Below are positions 21,587 through 32,303 of a stretch of 39,553 bases of DNA, piece after piece. This DNA comes from Diphasiastrum complanatum. Its lineage: Eukaryota > Streptophyta > Lycopodiopsida > Lycopodiales > Lycopodiaceae. Below the pieces are notes generated by a model. It worked only from the letters and a program-made list of their open reading frames with translations, ran no database searches and had not been told where the DNA came from. How positions within the stretch are numbered: position 1 is the stretch's first letter; each line of letters starts with the position of its first letter. The translations under genes and the position numbers were made by a program. Location: the NCBI GenBank assembly GCA_029204225.1, contig MU835390.1, positions 1 to 39,553 of the forward strand. Reading direction: 5' to 3'.

Positions 21587-21999
21587 CTATCTATCATTCT
21601 TTTTTTTATATTCATCGCAATACTTTTTATGTATACTTTTATAGATAGAGTTGAATGTGATAATTATAATACCTGAACCTTGCGGTTATGTCCTATTTCA
21701 GAATGTCACCACATATTCCCTCCCTACGGCGTGTAGGTTTTTTCATGCAAGTTGGAAAGATTAGAACCCCGCCTTTAACAAGAGAAAAGGGCTACACACC
21801 TTCCTAGGATTGGGAATTTTAATTATCTCATTTCACCTTTGCATATTAATTAATTGATAGTGTATAATGAAAATTATGAATTACATTTAATTTCTTACTA
21901 TGTTAGATATCGTATTCTAATAATAAAACAGTTTGAAACAACACAAACTCGCCGGTAAACTCACTCGAAGCTTAAGTGCAAACGTGCAATTGCTCGCTA
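21587..21999. other. AT-rich DNA, nothing recognised
   Basis: No reading frame of note. The last 50 bp before 22000 are not shared with the other LTR copies, so fragment D starts abruptly. Confidence 0.5.
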
Positions 22000-22450
22000 A
22001 AGTCCCCCAAGTCACGAGTTCACACTTGTCCTTCGAGGCTTGGGCCTGGTATTCTTCAAGCTGGGTGGGATTCACTCCAAGTTTAGTGGCATGACCTGAT
22101 CTAATCACTGGAGGGTACCTGAGATGTCAATGATCTAAACCTCATCATCACTTGTTAAACACTCAATGATCTGTGCAGGGGTTCTGAGATGGAGACACAA
22201 CAGTTGGTAGGTTCTCTGGGATAAGCCAACGCTCATGGTGAGCAAGAATTGCTTGATTGGCAGCACAAACAATAGAGATTGCGTTGTAGATTAGGCAGGA
22301 TGGCAGCAGAATGTGCTGGTTCCTAGTGTGGGAGGCTCGCAATCAGGTGTTTACTGATTCTCATATGTGCGTGCTCTTCTCTCCATGTCGAGTCTTGATC
22401 AATCTGTCTTCTGGAGGTCCAACAAATTCACACGATATATATGCACGTTT
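22000..22450 (-). repeat. LTR-family fragment D
   Basis: From AAAGTCCCCCAAGTCACG to about CACACGATATATATGCACG it matches copies A, B and C, and shares subfamily variants with E. Both ends are abrupt. It lies on the far side of the CACTA remnant from fragment E, in the same orientation. Confidence 0.75.
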
Positions 22451-22479
22451 CTCATTGAAATAGAATATTTTCATACTTT

Positions 22480-22730
22480 TCGGATTCTCAATGGCTTAGG
22501 AGATGACTTTTTCAATTCATGGATTGATAGTGGGGCAAGCTCCTACATGAATTATGAAAAGGACTTTCTCTCAACTTCACACTCGTTCAATGATGCTAAA
22601 AAGTTTGTCTTTACTGCAAGTGATGAAGAGTGTAGGATAGGTAGTGTTGGTACCATCTCTTTATGCCTAGAATCCTCAAAAATTATGGATCTAGAAAATG
22701 TTCTTTATATACCATCAATCACCAAGAATA
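22480..22730 (+). pseudogene. copia protease fragment, plus strand
   Basis: Translation gives WIDSGASSYMNYEKDFLST, VFTASDEECRIGSVGTISLCL, SSKIMDLENVLYIPSITKN, a copia protease with the DSG motif kept. It resembles the inverted protease at 5190-5600 of this window (SSKIM-ENVL). It stops at ITKN, where the sequence switches to a minus-strand fragment. Confidence 0.85.
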
Positions 22731-23452
22731 TGCAAAGATGTGATTTTGCCATAGAATAAGCCACTCTTGGCTTGATCTCCTTGACTATTGAAGACATAGA
22801 TCTGAAATTGGAAACATGCAACCTCCTATGCCATACTTCCTCCTTGGAAACACAAGTCATCAATGCAAAATCACAAGTACTTGCATTCTCATGCACATCT
22901 AATTTGAAAATGCCGCCATATCTAGATCCACTTGCTAGGATCTCATCACCTTTCTTTATAAAACAATTATTGACATTGAATTCCACTTCAAAACCATCAT
23001 CACATAGCTTTCCAACACTCATCACATTCTTTGTGAGATTAGGAACATAAAGTACATTGGAAAGTGATAAACTCATAGAAGATGCAAGATTCAAGAAACA
23101 AATTCCTACTCCTTCAATTGAACATGCATCACCAACAATTGTGTATATTGAATCTTTAAGTTCTTGAAAAGGTTCTAGAGAAACAAAAGAACTTTTAGTG
23201 CAACTCATGTGTGATGATGCACCACAATCAATATACCAAGATATATCATTAAAGGGTAAAGAGGAGAAACTAGACATCATGAGAGATCTCTCCACAGCTT
23301 GCATGTGAATCTTCTATGGTAACATTGGCTTGATTATCTTGAGTCTTCTTCTCGAAAATAGAAGAATGAAATGAATCATCTTCTACTCCTCCTTTGATTT
23401 GTCCTTCGTGAAGGCTTGAGAAAATTTGTTCTTGCTCCTCTCTCTTGACTTG
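22731..23452 (-). pseudogene. copia gag-end / protease / GAG-pre-integrase fragment, minus strand
   Basis: From 23452 down: a charged gag C-terminal stretch (REEQEQIFSSLHEGQIKG), then WYIDCGASSHMSCTKSSF, where the catalytic DSG has become DCG, then VGDACSIEGVGICFLNL, SNVLYVPNLTKNVMSVG, FIKKGDEILASGS and a GAG-pre-integrase trace (VWHRRLHVSNFRSMSS), ending at AKSHLC near 22735. It belongs to a different copia family from its plus-strand neighbour. The piece is cut at 23452 by LTR copy B. Confidence 0.85.
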
Positions 23453-24744
23453 TGTTAGGGGAAATTTTTGACGGGGGATTGGTCTCGCTAGGAAGCCCTA
23501 CAGGGGAAGGGCCCACACTGCCCTTACGTGAGTGATTGAGGAATACCGCTTCCAATCCCGAGGGCCATCTCAATCACCCCGTGCTTCCCAGCTAATGAGG
23601 GTTTTCTAGGCCCCCAGAGGCACGACTGCAAGGAGGTGTAACTACACTCTCGATATCCATAGCTCTAGGTGAGGGTAATTAAAGACATCCCCATTACACT
23701 ACGGCTGCACTTGGTAGAGAGGATGGTGCTTATAATTTCATGAAATGTTCATCAGCACTCAATCAACAATTTTAAGGCACACAAGATGAAACTAGCACAC
23801 ATACGCAAATAGAAATAGGATGTCATCTCTTTGTTAGTTTCGTGCAACGTGGGGGTGCCAGTTATATGTGTCGTCTTGTTTTATAGGCGGTGGTATTTTG
23901 CCAACCGTCAGGCCTAGGTATTTTGCTAGGCAGTTCCAACGAAGGATGTGACTATGCTAACCCCTACCCGAGGTGATGTATTTCAATCACGTACGGTGAC
24001 GGCCCGCTCTTGTGTCTCAAAGAGACCGGATTTAGTGACCTGAGTGCAAATTGATTGTAATGGACGAAACCATAGTGTGGTGTGTTCCAATTAAATAATA
24101 CTTGACAAAGGGTGTTCTAGCCCATAAGAGGTGTGCATGTTCATAAAAATCCAACCTTTTTACCATATCATAACATGCAAAGCACATATTTTATATACTA
24201 TAGTATGACACCTAGGAGAGGCGTTCAATCCTGGCAACAATAATGCTCATACATGATTCCATGATGCAACAATAGCAAAACAACCAATGTACCTTGTGTT
24301 GAGTAGAATCCGGAATGCCTTGAAAGTCCCCCAAGTCACGAGTTTACACTTGTCCTTCGAGGCTTGGGCCTGGTATTCTTCAAGTTGGGTGGGATTCACT
24401 CCAAGTTTAGTGGCGTGACCTGATCTAATCACTGGAAGGTACCTGAGATGTCAACGACCCCTAAAACTCATCATCACTTGTTAAACACTCAATGATTTGT
24501 GCAGGTGTTCTGATATGGAGACGCTACAATTGGTAGGTTCTCTGGGATAAGCCAACGCTGATGGTGAGTAGGAATTGCTTGATTGGCAGCGTAGACAGCA
24601 GAGATTGCGTTGTGGATTAGGCAGGCAGGCAGCAAAATGTGCTGGTTCCTAGTGTGGGAGGCTCACAATCAGGTGTTTACAGATTCTCATCTGTGCGTGC
24701 TCTTCTCTCCATCTCTAGTCTTGATCAATCCTTCTTCTGGAGAT
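23453..24744 (-). repeat. LTR-family copy B (truncated)
   Basis: Starts with TGTTAGGGGAAATT and matches copy C from 27675, then breaks off at CTTCTGGAG (24744) where C continues for another roughly 560 bp of LTR. B and C differ by about 9% in the first 180 bp and about 6% further on, mostly transitions; B is closer to A. It may be the 3' LTR of the gag-bearing element that follows: ACTTG precedes it and ACTTGT spans the outer end of C. Confidence 0.75.
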
Positions 24745-25117
24745 GCCCGCTACAACAATGCACAATGCCATATGCAGCTCAGAGTATATGCGGAGTGCAT
24801 GGATATGGATGCATTCACTCAAGCTTGCAACAAATGTTTCAAACATATTGTGTCTAATGTGATGCGGGTGCAGTGCCGAGTGGGTGCAAATGATTTTGAC
24901 TTTTGGATATCTGATTCATGTACTTCAACAAGTGTTAGTGCATACAACAACAATAACTTTTTTTTTTTCATAACATACAATATGGAAAAGAAATTCACCA
25001 AACAACAAGATTAGCAAAGCAGCAAAATGAACAAATGGAAATAAAACATAAACTTCCTATTTTCCCTTATCCCATAGGTAAAATAAAGGATAAGGGTATA
25101 GTTTGTCATCGTCTCAT
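24745..25117. other. Unassigned DNA between LTR copy B and gag-like region
   Basis: A plus-strand open stretch (24745-24955; ARYNNAQCHMQLRVYAECMDMDAF...) and a run of 11 T near 24960. I recognise no domain. The rest of the 3' LTR and any PPT should lie here if B and C belonged to one element, but they are missing. Confidence 0.4.
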
Positions 25118-25555
25118 CTACCCAACATCAATTTTGTTTTCTGGGTACTCATCCTCTAGGGTAGATCTATCATGGTGTATAGGGCTAGGGGCCAAAGAGC
25201 TCAGATCTCTCGTCTGATGCATGTGATTCTCATGTATATCTGGACTCCATAGTAGAAATGAGAGATCCGTACATGTAGCTTGGAATATTCTTCCGGCCAT
25301 ATCATAGATTTTCTCACCTTTGGTCCTATCCATGGTTGGGGTATTTCTTAGTTTATCTTTAAATCCAGACTCGAGATCTTCATCTTCAACTTCAGAATCA
25401 TAGCCCGACATGTCATCCACCCAATAGAGTGTATCAACTAGCATCTCTTGGGTTCCTTGGGTAGGGTCTTGACATCCATTTTCACTATTGTGTATCAACG
25501 TACTCATGCTCACCATGGTCACATGATCTTTGAATAGGTCATGTTCATTATCCAA
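25118..25555 (-). pseudogene. Acidic reading frame, gag-proximal, unrecognised
   Basis: A 145-codon minus-strand frame with an acidic centre (YDSEVEDEDLESGFKDK). It lies downstream, on the same strand, of the gag-like frames, so it may be the distal part of the same retroelement gene. No protease DTG/DSG, RT or integrase motif is seen. Stops separate it from the frame above. Confidence 0.35.
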
Positions 25556-26056
25556 AGTCGTGGAATCAAGATCGGTGGTCCTGGACCTACTAGCGAAGGG
25601 ATTCGATTATTCTATTTCCTCTCATTTTGAGCTATCATTTTTGTTGTCCTCGTCTGGAGGTACAATTTCAATTGGTTGATTGCTATATATTGTTAGTGTT
25701 GCCTCAGACTTAGTGGGCTTCCCAAGACTCACTTGCCATTCACTCTCTTCCATCCACTCTTCTCTAAGGGGGTCTGTTCATAACTCACTTTGGGTTATCT
25801 TCAGTACGCTCGCCCTAGCCTCTCTGGGTATGAGTGTGCTTTCTGAGTGTGTCGGAGGCCTCTTGTCATTGGTCTTTAGGTGGTAAATATCTATCAGCCT
25901 CATGTTGAATATTGTAATAATTTAGCTCACTATTGGGTGGAACCGACTTATGATTTCCTGGCTGGTTTAGCTTTTAAAGAACAACTGATCCTATCCGTTG
26001 TTTGACTTTCTTTCTCATCGGCGGGGGTAGTCTAAGCAACTACCACAAAGTTACTT

Positions 26057-26752
26057 CTATGTTCCAATCATTTGAAATTTTTGGTAGTCTACACTTCCTA
26101 CGCTACTACTTAAACACACCCCTTTTCTAGGGTGGTGTATTTTTGCTTTGGTTCTTGCGGCTCTAAGCGATAGCCAAGTATTGCCGATTTCCTTTCCCAA
26201 GCAGATCCTAGGAGGTTGTTTCCCAATCATTTTTTTCTCGATACTTTTGTTAGTAGATTTATAATCAATGATGTTTCTGGGTTGCACAAGTGGAGTTACC
26301 TTGGTTGGAGCCCTCAAGACAGTTTTTTCTAAAGGCGTTGTAACTGATGGTTGTCCCTGGGGAATAACTCTCTTGTTTTGGGTTTCTACCCCCATTATCT
26401 TCCTAGTTTTGTTCATCCCTTCCTCTGAAAGGGTATCGCTAGGCATTTTTTGAAGGTGTTGCATAGTTTTGTTTGTATTTTGAATTTTGGGGTCCACAGG
26501 GCTAGGCATGAGAGTGCATGTATCTAGATTTTTCACCTGCCCCTGACATTTTTGTCCTAAACAACCATCATTTTGGTAATAACTGTAGATCATGTTTGGA
26601 CAACCCCGACTAAGATGAGTCCCTTGACAATGTTGACAACTTGGTGGTGTAGGTATGTCTAATGTGGTTTGTTGTCGGCATTTCAAAATGTTTATGTCCG
26701 AAGCAAGTGTAGAGAGTTTTTTGTTCATGGTACCCAGATAATTTTCCAACAT
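26057..26752 (-). pseudogene. Gag-like frame with a CCHC-like zinc knuckle
   Basis: A 231-codon frame directly downstream of the gag core, from which it is separated by a stop. Near residue 40 it has CQHCQGTHLSRGC, a C-x2-C-x3-H-x4-C knuckle one residue shorter than the canonical retroviral form. The remainder is basic and Pro/Thr/Lys-rich, like the nucleic-acid-binding tail of a gag protein. Confidence 0.55.
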
Positions 26753-26755
26753 TTC

Positions 26756-27280
26756 TTACCTTGATTTGGGTCTCATATTCTCATGGCTTATGTCCATTGG
26801 TATATGGCTAATTTGGGAAACTGGTTGGACTGGGAGTGTATCTAGACTTCTTTGCGGATAGTTGACGGACCTGTCCTTTGCAGCTTGATGAGGTTCAACA
26901 TAAGCATAGTAGGGATGCCTTCCTGCAGCTGGATTGGTTTTCCACATGTTGTTATTGTGGTTTAAACTACTCATGATAGGCTTATGATGGCCGAACTCAA
27001 TTGAAAAAAGTCTATGAAAAGTATCGATGTCGTGGATGGTCCCTCGTTGCAAGCTATGATACCAATGTTTGGTGACCCTGATCAAGGTAGTTGTGAAAAA
27101 CATCATCTCATGATGTGGGTCCATTATGTGGTTTATAAAGTATGATGTCCAAAAAGCATCAATGTGTTCCTCAACACTCTTAGAGGGGAGCCCATGGAAC
27201 TCTGCTGTAGATGCGCTTAGTGTGGGTAGTGTGCCCACGACCGGGGGCACCACGATTGGTTCTGTGGGACATCTTGCCAT
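26756..27280 (-). pseudogene. Ty3/gypsy-like gag core
   Basis: A 174-codon frame with EFHGLPSKSVEEHIDAFWTS, MMFFTTTLIRVTKHWYHSL and IHDIDTFHRLFSIEFG. The pattern F.G...EH...F, then a predicted helical stretch, WY..L and I..(W/F)..L...F matches the Retrotrans_gag domain of Ty3/gypsy elements. It forms the capsid-like part. It lies on the minus strand, just inside the PBS-like sites and LTR copy C. No pol follows, so the element is non-autonomous or internally deleted. Confidence 0.65.
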
Positions 27281-27526
27281 GGTACCTACTCAATTGATTC
27301 CGGAAAAAGTACCCCAATTAGTCATGCACAATCGATATATCCTACTACATCTTAGCTATTCTTATAGGCCTAATCCTACTATCTACTAATTTGAATCTCT
27401 TCTGATCAGAGCCTGCATGGGTCCAATCTTGGTTGTGTATCCCATGTGCGTTTCCAACAACATTCTTCCAGGTGGCCATGTTTCCTGCAATACCCATCAA
27501 CATCTCCTAAAACGATTTTAACTCCC
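27281..27526 (-). other. Leader before the gypsy-like gag
   Basis: No reading frame. It links the gag start to the inner PBS-like site. Confidence 0.4.
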
Positions 27527-27541
27527 GGCAGATGCACCAGT
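27527..27541 (-). promoter_or_regulatory. Inner PBS-like site with LTR-like end
   Basis: The minus strand reads ...CGCTTAACA, one base, then TGGTGCATCTGCC GGGAG. The layout is the same as at 27661-27675: LTR end in ACA, a 1-base gap, TGGTGC(A/G)TCTGC. Confidence 0.45.
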
Positions 27542-27660
27542 GTTAAGCGTCTGGCTGGTCAAATAACGTAAGCAACCCGCAAATGGCTAATCCGTATAGT
27601 TCACAGCCCTATGTATAGATAATCGCCCTTCAAACAATAGCCCATAATCAAATTTCTCCT

Positions 27661-27674
27661 AGCAGACGCACCAA
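27661..27674 (-). promoter_or_regulatory. Outer PBS-like site next to LTR copy C
   Basis: The minus strand reads CCCCTAACA, one base, then TGGTGCGTCTGCT AGGAG. It fits a tRNA primer site just inside a 5' LTR. The primer tRNA is not identified. Confidence 0.55.
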
Positions 27675-29273
27675 TGTTAGGGGAAATTTTCGACAAGGGA
27701 TTGGTTTCGCCAAGAAGCCCTACAGGGGAAGGGCCCACACTGCCCTTACGTGAGTGATTGAGGGATACCGCTTCCAATTCTGAGGGCCGTCTCAATCACC
27801 CTGTGCTCCCCAGCCAATGAGGGTTTTCCAGGCCCCAAGAGGCACGGCTGCAAGGAGGTGTAACTACACTCTCGATATCCATAGCTCTAGGTGAGGGTAA
27901 TTAAGGACATCCCCATTACACTACGGCTACACTTGGTAGAGAGGATGGTGCTTATAATTTTCATGAAATGTTCATTAGCACTCAATCAACAATTTTAAGG
28001 CACACAATATGAAACTAGCATACATACACAAAATAGAAATAGGATGTCATCTCTTTGTTAGTTTTGTGCAACGTGAGGGTGCCAGTTATATGTGCCGCCT
28101 TGTTTGATAGGCGGTGGTATTTTGCCAACCGTCAGGCCTAGGTATTTTGTTAGGCAGTTCCAACGATGGATGTGACTATGTTGACCCCTACCCGAGGTGA
28201 TGTATTTCAATCATGTATGGTGACGGCCCGCTCTTGTGTTTCAAAGAGACCGGGTTTAGTGACCTGAGTGCAAACAGATTGTAATGGACGAAACCATAAT
28301 GTGGTGTGTTCCAATTAGATAAAACTTGACAAAGGGTGTTCTACCCCATAAGAGGTGTGCATGTTCATAAAAAGCCAACCTTTCTACCATATCATGACAT
28401 GCAAAACACGTATTTTATATACTATAGTATGACACCTAGGAGAGTCGTTCAATCCTAGCAACAATAATGCTCATACTTGATTCCATGATGCAACAATAGT
28501 GAAAAACAACCAATGTACCTCGTGTTGAGTAGAATCCGGAATGCTTTGAAAGTCCCCCAAGTTACGAGTTCACACTTGTCCTTCAAGGCTTGGGCTTGGT
28601 ATTCTTCAAGTTGGGTGGGATTCACTCCAAGTTTAGTGGCGTGAACTGATCTAATCACTGGAGGATACCAGAGATGTCAACGACCCCTAAATCTCATCAT
28701 CACTTGTTAAACACTCAATGATCTGTGTAGAGGTTCTGAGATGGAGATGCAGCAGTTGGTAGGTTCTCTGGGATAAGCCAACGCTGATGGTGGGCAAGAA
28801 TTGCTTGATTGGCAGCGCAGACATCAGAGATTGCATTGTAGATTAGTCAGGCAGGCAACAGAATGTGCTGGTTCCTAGTGTGGGAGGCTCACAATCAGGT
28901 GTTTGTTGATTCTCATCTGTGCGTGCTCTTCTCTCCATGTCGAGTCTTGATCAATCTGTCTTCTGGAGGTTCAACGAACTTACACGATATATCTGCATGC
29001 TTAGTTACGGCAGTTTGAGGTGGGTGGCATGTCCAGTAGCCTTGAACTAGCGCAAATCTGTCCACCAGTTTAGCTACAGTTCAGACACTCGTGGTGAGCT
29101 CCTTCATCACGCATGTATGATAGTAAGATGGCAATTTGAGGTGGGTATTATGCCTTTAAGGCATCATACTACCATGCTGACTTCATTCACATATGACTAC
29201 TTTTCTGTCGATAGTGATCACTCACCCACACTACTATTCCCTCAACAATTTACCCTCCCTCTCTCTCTTTTTC

Positions 29274-29333
29274 TTCAGGACATCCGATACACACAGACCT
29301 ATGTTCAGGACATCCGATACACAAAGACCTATC
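29274..29333. repeat. 30-bp tandem duplication in copy C
   Basis: TTCAGGACATCCGATACACA... occurs at 29274 and again at 29304 with one internal difference. Copy A has a single copy (about 17401). Confidence 0.85.
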
Positions 29334-29334
29334 T

Positions 29335-30131
29335 TGTTGAAAATGAAAAATCATCTATCTTGACTTTAGGTTTGCCACAAAGTTTTGTCTATGCAAGTTT
29401 GTTGTTTCATAATGTAAATGCCAAATTTGGCCTAGAAGAAACTCGAGTTATATGAGTTTCTAAAGTCTAGTTGGTAGTATACAACTTGCATATAGATTGT
29501 AGACTTAGAAATGTCATTAATATGCTTGTAAAAACTCGTGGCATATCACATGCAATGGTTGTAAGTGATCCATAGTGACATGCAAGGCATGCACAAAGTG
29601 AAATGGACACATGCATGATGATTTGTACAATTCTAGTTAGAAAAATGACACTTGGTAGAAGTAGGTAGAAATATATGCATGAGAAGTGACAAATGTCACT
29701 AATACTCTAGTTTTCACTTTTAGATGTGGATGGAAGGTGGATGGATGTGGTTCTACCTCGAGCTACCTCAAACTCCATAAATATATGTAGACATTCTCAA
29801 TATTTTTGATGAAGAACCAAGCTTTGAAGCTATTCCATGCCATTTTGGATCTACACTATCTTTTACTTGAATATTGCTCTCTCTTTCTCTCTCTAACTCG
29901 TGTTGAGGCATATGCTCATACACTAAATTCTTGTACTTTTTCTGTCTTGTAATCAAAGCTATCATTCTTTGATTCTTAGCATGCTAGATTGTATTTAAGC
30001 CATTAAATTCTATACTAGATCTTGATATTCAATCTAGAATCAGTTTGTGTGCTAATCATAAAGCTTAATAAGATCATTCACATTTGAGGATCATTTCCCA
30101 CACGTGTGAACTTGTTGAAAATTTTGTCAAT
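29335..30131 (+). mobile_element. Solo-LTR-like insertion in copy C
   Basis: Absent from copy A at the same place. CCTATCT flanks it on both sides (29328-29334 and 30132-30138). It begins TGTTGAAAATG and ends TTGTTGAAAATTTTGTCAAT; the word TGTTGAAAAT occurs near both ends. A TATA-like CCATAAATATATG lies near 29776, a CT-rich tract near 29880 and the palindrome CACACGTGTG near 30100. No coding sequence. A solo LTR is the best guess, but the 7-bp duplication and the CAAT end are not canonical; strand is tentative. Confidence 0.5.
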
Positions 30132-30371
30132 CCTATCTCTGAGCAGACACAAACAACAAAAATTCATCTACTAACACAAAAAGACATCCTCTCCATGCGA
30201 CGAGAAGATCCGAAAAGCTGGACGTGCATTTAAACTCGCTCACACAAAGCATTCTCCAAAATCCAAAGACCCTACCACTCGAACATCTAAATCGCACTCT
30301 CAACACATCCAAACATTAATCAATCACACATCACCACCAATGGCTAACAACAATCAACTCTCTTAGGGACA

Positions 30372-30862
30372 CTTGTTGCATGTCATACTAGACCAACTAG
30401 ACTTTATGCATGTCATTGGAACTTGATCTACCTAACCCAAACTCGCCCTATTCTACAAGGATATGTGCTGAATTTATTTGTACATTCATGATTCTATTAA
30501 TGCATCAATCTAAGTTTTGAGCATTCAATAGGAAAGAAGCTCTTGAGTTAACTTTGCTTATAATGTAAGCACTACATTTGACTCTTTATCACACCTATTC
30601 ATCCTTCATTATTAGACTTTATTGAGCGTTTTTTTTATTAGTGGCTGTTGTTCAAGAGAGCAAGAATATTTTTCACTCTCATAGTTCTTTATGATGGTTC
30701 AAGAGCAAATGCCAAAGCCTCATCAATCACCTATCTTGTATGAAAGGCAAAGGAAACTTAACAATTCAATATGCTATACTATATCATAATTAGCTTCTTA
30801 TGCTATAACTATATCATAGTTAGCTTTTTTTAATCCACATTTAAGCCTTGTAAGACTATACT

Positions 30863-30865
<3 letters not shown>
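30372..30865. other. Intergenic DNA, nothing recognised
   Basis: AT-rich, no gene. Two near-identical words (CTATA-CTATATCATAATTAGCTT and CTATAACTATATCATAGTTAG) lie close together near 30775-30825. Confidence 0.5.

Positions 30866-30940
<75 letters not shown>
30866..30940. repeat. (AG)n microsatellite, about 75 bp
   Basis: Uninterrupted AG dinucleotide run. It creates a Ser-Leu frame on the other strand that is not a gene. Confidence 0.98.
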
Positions 30941-30942
<2 letters not shown>

Positions 30943-31865
30943 TGTGCATGTAAAAAAAAATATGGCAAAAAAAGTAAAGAAAGTTTTCACGCCGCGGAAG
31001 GTCACCTCCTCGACCATTCCGCCATGGGAAGGGCCTTCCGCCTTGGCCTTCCCCCCGTTTATGTGAGTGAATAAATGTTCTACTAACCTTTCCATTCAGT
31101 CATCCCACAATAAAAATGGGTCGACATAATTATCTTTTATCACGGGATGACCTAGTGGAAAGATTAGTAGAAGATCCACTCCCACATGTTAAAAGGATCC
31201 ACTTGGATTACCTTATATTGTTGAAGAGCTTTAGATGCTACAAAGGTTGAAATTCCTCAAGAAACTGTGTTGGGTTCATTTTCGCTAGAACCCATGAATA
31301 CAACATTGCACGTTTAATGTTCAAATGCAGATTATGAACTTTGAGAGTGACATCATTTATTTTTTTGGGCATATTATGAAATTTGAAAGTGACCTCACCT
31401 ACTTTTTTGGGCATGTCGTATTATATAATATTTGAGAAGAGAGATGCTTAAGTGAGACTTGGAAAAAACAATTCACCCAACATATCCATGACCATCTTTT
31501 ATGCTTGGGAAGGATCTTTCTATCAATGACCTTTACACCAGGTTCATAGTGATTCAATTATGTTTTGTTTTTTTGTATTTTGTATGATGTTTTTTGGTAT
31601 AACAGCCGTTCAATCATGGCTCCAACCCGACAGTCTCTCCATAATTATATGTCCTTTAGCCCATCAAATCTGGTGGAAAAGTAGATAAAAAGACCATTTT
31701 ACGTTACATCATGGCAACATCGACACTACCTCCCTTCCTGGTCCCCTACCATTGCACTGCTTTTTCCAGCACTATCAATTATTTTTACTTCTGTTATAAT
31801 CAGCACTCATAGATTGAGAACCAGGTCCCAGGGAATGCTGCTAGTATTTTAGTCTGTACTGATGC
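30941..31865. other. Intergenic DNA upstream of the transporter gene
   Basis: Contains a short GC-richer patch (30990-31060, CCGCGGAAGG... CCATGGGAAGGG) with a small minus-strand open frame. No gene was recognised. Confidence 0.5.
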
Positions 31866-31873
31866 TATAAAAG
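31866..31873 (+). promoter_or_regulatory. Candidate TATA box of the OPT gene
   Basis: TATAAAAG about 430 bp before the chosen ATG, in otherwise less ordered DNA. It would give a long 5' leader, possibly with an intron. No other support. Confidence 0.3.
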
Positions 31874-32303
31874 ATCACAGTGCAACCTTTTTCACCACTC
31901 AATTTCCAAAGATGACAACTGCTTATTATAAGATTCTTAGTATATTGAGGTAGGCATGATGTTGTCAGCAAACTAAGGGGCTGAGCTCCATGGAGTAAGA
32001 GCAGCTTGCTTGCTGTATTCAGTGATTAGTTTTGGGTTTTTTGCTGATTTCTGGTACATTAAGGGTTCAATAATCAGTCTCCATCTTAAAATTCTTGAAG
32101 CTGTGAGTCCATTGAGCATAATCAGCTCTAAAAAGATTGAAAAACCACCCAAATCAGAACACAAAAGAGGAGATCTATAAGAGTTGTCAAGAGCTTGTGG
32201 TTTCTGCAAAGAAACATGCACAATTCTGAAAGAATTAAGTTTGCAGATGGTGGTTTTTGAAGCTTAGGCGATTGGTCACGTTTGTTTTCTGTGATTGTAC
32301 AAA

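Larger units (their letters stand above)
27675..30371 (-). repeat. LTR-family copy C (longest copy, 1.9 kb plus an insertion)
   Basis: From TGTTAGGGG to AGGGACA, 2697 bp, or about 1893 bp without the 797-bp insertion and its 7-bp duplication. On the minus strand it stands as the 5' LTR of the gypsy-like gag. It spans the copia-1 insertion point of copy A without a break (GAGGTTCAACGAAC, 28967-28980). It is the most diverged of the long copies. The outer end is followed by CTTG, also found before copy B. Confidence 0.7.

Noticed and set aside
30856-31095. Minus-strand frame ending in Ser-Leu repeats
   Set aside because: Produced by the AG microsatellite.
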